From: an uncultured Ruminobacter sp.
GTDB taxonomy: Bacteria; Pseudomonadota; Gammaproteobacteria; Enterobacterales; Succinivibrionaceae
Direction: 5' to 3'
Assembly (NCBI GenBank): GCA_902764345.1
Contig: CACWVT010000012.1
Location: forward strand, 1 to 50,195
Length of the DNA stretch: 50,195 nucleotides
The position numbers and the translations under genes were made by a program. The notes beneath the pieces were generated by a model. The model saw only the letters and a list, made by a program, of their open reading frames with translations. It did not search any database and was not told the origin of the DNA. Positions 48,491 to 50,195 of this stretch are shown in pieces (the stretch's first letter is position 1; every line of letters begins with the position of its first letter).

Positions 48491-49420
48491 TTACATATTC
48501 AGCAGAACAAATATCTCGTTCTTATTCTTAAGCACAATCTGGTTATTATCGGCTTCATTATCATCAGGACTCAGACGGAGAGTTCTTAAGGTATAGAACA
48601 GCAGAGCCTGACGGCACTTGTACACAACCTCGCCGTTTTCCATACCGTAATCGAGCTCAATGGCCTTTCTCTGGCTTTCTGAGAGGTTAGGATTTGGAAT
48701 GATGTGAAGAGATACCACGAAATTCCATCTCATGTCTTCGTTAGGATCAATGTTTGAAACATCAATCTTACCTACTGAAAGAATACGGGAAAGAACAAAG
48801 TCCCTGAAATCATGCTTTTCATGACAGTATGCGCGAACATGCCATCTGATACCGTCAAAACCGAGTGCATGAGGTGAAATTACTCTGCTTGCAGGATCGA
48901 TTCTGCTCATGGACTGGTAAGTGATGCGGAGGGAGCACTTGTTTAAAATACAGTAAACAATGGTTGAAAGGATTTCAAAATCCACACTGCGCTTTGGCGG
49001 TACAAAGCAGGCTACGTTAGGAGTCTGAAGGAGGTAGTTACTGGTATCGTGAATAATGCCCTGCGCATTCATGTAAAGGTCATTAAGATAGGAGGTTGCA
49101 CTACAGATTGAATATAAAGGTCTGTACTTTGCAGTCTTAACATAAACCTTTTGATGACGATCGTACTCAAGATTATGAGGAGCCATTTCAGTATACTTGG
49201 CAAGGTCCAGAGAAGACTGAGGAATTGAGATACCGAAGAATTCAACCAGGTCAGATCTGTTTATGTGTCCACTCCAGCATAAACGGTAATCAATGAATTC
49301 CAATCTACGTTCCTGATTCCATTTATTGTTTCCTGGCTTGGCAATTGCCGGCTTCTTCAGAGCTGCGGCCATCCCCTTGGAAGTTCTAGCAGATCTACCA
49401 TTAGCATTAACTGTGTTCAT
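48491..49420 (-). CDS. BrxR/CapW-like WYL-domain transcriptional regulator
   Basis: The protein has an N-terminal winged helix (RLEFIDYRLCWSGHINRSDL, FGISIPQSSLDLAKY), a WYL domain (ISPHALGFDGIRWHVRAYCHE, FRDFVLSRILSVG) and a C-terminal WCX-like part. The two cited blocks are typical of the BrxR/CapW group, dimeric regulators that repress phage-defence operons such as BREX and CBASS and that sense a ligand through WYL. It has 309 residues from the ATG at 49420; a GTG seven codons upstream is possible. It lies 1.8 kb from the BrxD/BrxHI-like pair, on the other strand. That it controls this pair is inference. Confidence 0.85.
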   Translation of the reverse strand: MNTVNANGRSARTSKGMAAALKKPAIAKPGNNKWNQERRLEFIDYRLCWSGHINRSDLVEFFGISIPQSSLDLAKYTEMAPHNLEYDRHQKVYVKTAKYRPLYSICSATSYLNDLYMNAQGIIHDTSNYLLQTPNVACFVPPKRSVDFEILSTIVYCILNKCSLRITYQSMSRIDPASRVISPHALGFDGIRWHVRAYCHEKHDFRDFVLSRILSVGKIDVSNIDPNEDMRWNFVVSLHIIPNPNLSESQRKAIELDYGMENGEVVYKCRQALLFYTLRTLRLSPDDNEADNNQIVLKNKNEIFVLLNM

Positions 49421-50069
49421 AGTATTTTCCGTTATATTCACTGAGCGTAATTAATGGCTACATAAGTAGCTTAAATTAACTAAAAATAATAAATAATAAT
49501 TAGTAAAATAAAATTTATTAATATAAATATAGTTCCTGCTATTATTGATCATTTAGCAAGACTTTTGCAAACAAAAAAAACATTTTGTGTCGACTAAAAA
49601 CAAAAATAAGGTTATTAAACCCCATCACAATAAATCATAAATTAGCTTATAAAACATGCTATCTTCAAATAAATGATATATCAGCATCAAATAATTTTAT
49701 ACTTAGATATCATGAACCCTATGCGTATTTATAAATTTATAAAATATATTATCACGATCTTATATTGAGTTTGATCGGCAAAAATTTTTAAGAGGACATT
49801 ATTGGCAGGAATGATGATGGTGTCCCTTGTATATAATTATTTTATAGCCCCGAATAATTCGCGGTTTAAACGGATGGATATACGGCAAAACCCTCTTAAG
49901 ATGCGTAATTAAAGACAGGTAACCAAAAGACATCTCAAATATCAGGTCACGCGTTGAAGAGGCAATGAGAACCGATTACGGCGTGAATAAGGTTATGTTA
50001 TGACGGCAGAGGAAATGATCCGTAAAAGGAATATTTATAAATAAAACTTCATTTCCCCAAAAACGAAAA
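49421..50069. other. AT-rich gene-free region upstream of the WYL regulator
   Basis: About 49440-49800 is extremely AT-rich, must contain the WYL gene promoter on the - strand, and holds no ORF. The remainder, to the tRNA-Asp terminator, has the decayed ORF at 49872-50044. No clear att-type direct repeat of the tRNA 3' end is seen inside the window. Confidence 0.45.
49872..50044 (+). pseudogene. Decayed ORF fragment, possibly DUF1697-like
   Basis: With a stop at 49920-49922 and a frame change near 50000, the conceptual translation includes RVEEAMRTDYGVNKVML and then MTAEEMIRKRN. This amphipathic pattern recalls the middle of DUF1697 proteins (helix, F/YG-x-V, T-x-EE). No start or intact frame is present. 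The family is a weak guess from memory; that it is a broken coding sequence is somewhat better supported. Confidence 0.3.
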
Positions 50070-50089
50070 AACCGACCTTAAGGTCGGTT
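50061..50089 (-). terminator. Terminator of tRNA-Asp
   Basis: The perfect palindrome AACCGACCTT/AAGGTCGGTT (50070-50089) is followed on the - strand by TTTT, CG and TTTTT. It lies 10 bp after the tRNA 3' end. Confidence 0.88.
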
Positions 50090-50099
50090 AATGAAATAG

Positions 50100-50177
50100 T
50101 GGCGGAACGGACGGGGCTCGAACCCGCGACCTCCTGCGTGACAGGCAGGCATTCTAACCAAGCTGAACTACCGCTCC
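50100..50177 (-). tRNA. tRNA-Asp (GTC anticodon)
   Basis: On the - strand a 78-nt cloverleaf has acceptor arms GGAGCGG and CCGTTCC, anticodon loop CTGTCAC with anticodon GTC, T loop GTTCGAG and an encoded CCA. It is very close to E. coli tRNA-Asp, with one extra base in the D loop. The promoter lies outside the window. Confidence 0.97.
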
Positions 50178-50195
50178 GCATAAAAAAAATGCCTG

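Overview
The window looks like the chromosome of a gammaproteobacterium. Three gene blocks follow the enterobacterial order: queG/nnr-tsaE-amiB-mutL-miaA-hfq-hflX-hflK-hflC with purA next, rplU-rpmA-obgE beside ispB, and a holD-like gene followed by rimI. pyrBI, dnaG-rpoD, apaH/folA, prmA/fis and a MutL without a visible endonuclease motif fit the same group. A large secreted starch-degrading amylase and a polyphosphate-type glucokinase suggest a host- or gut-associated carbohydrate user. Aeromonadales/Succinivibrionaceae is my best guess, but this is inference from gene content and not from a search.

Layout. 1-5.8 kb: the 3' part of an IS4-type transposase, a GH13 alpha-amylase with three repeated C-terminal modules, a decayed second copy of the same IS 3' end, and an M23 peptidase. 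5.8-9.6 kb: rimI, a divergent holD-like gene and a heavy-metal-domain protein in one overlapping unit, a long gene-free spacer, then pyrBI with its promoter. 9.7-11.2 kb: tRNA-Trp, a small membrane-anchored protein with a nuclease-like C-terminal domain, a Bcp-type peroxiredoxin, and tRNA-Ile2 (CAT anticodon). 11.4-17.6 kb: rpoD and dnaG, apaH-folA and a small unknown gene. 17.7-25.4 kb: an NhaC antiporter, obgE-rpmA-rplU divergent from ispB, an HD-GYP protein with a degenerate receiver domain, and purA. 25.7-38 kb: the hflC-to-nnr cluster, with queG divergent from nnr. 38-43.8 kb: polyphosphate glucokinase, recJ, a degenerate PTS EIIC-EIIB-like membrane protein overlapping prmA, and fis. 43.9-50.2 kb: a DUF2791/BrxD-like ATPase followed by an Lhr/BrxHI-like helicase, then pgpA, a BrxR/CapW-like WYL regulator, a gene-poor AT-rich stretch with a decayed ORF, and tRNA-Asp.

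How the genes work together. Most of the window is housekeeping: replication and repair (dnaG, recJ, mutL, holD-like), transcription (rpoD, fis), translation and tRNA modification (miaA, tsaE, queG, prmA, rimI, ribosomal proteins), envelope (amiB, M23, pgpA), membrane proteolysis (hflKC) and nucleotide synthesis (pyrBI, purA, folA). The best candidate for an undescribed system is the right-hand block. It holds an ATPase and helicase of the BREX type-2 BrxD/BrxHI kind and a BrxR-like regulator within 5.5 kb, with no methylase, PglZ or other BREX gene in view. The other unusual items are the PTS-like protein that has lost its phosphorylation cysteine, and the holD-like protein with an internal duplication.
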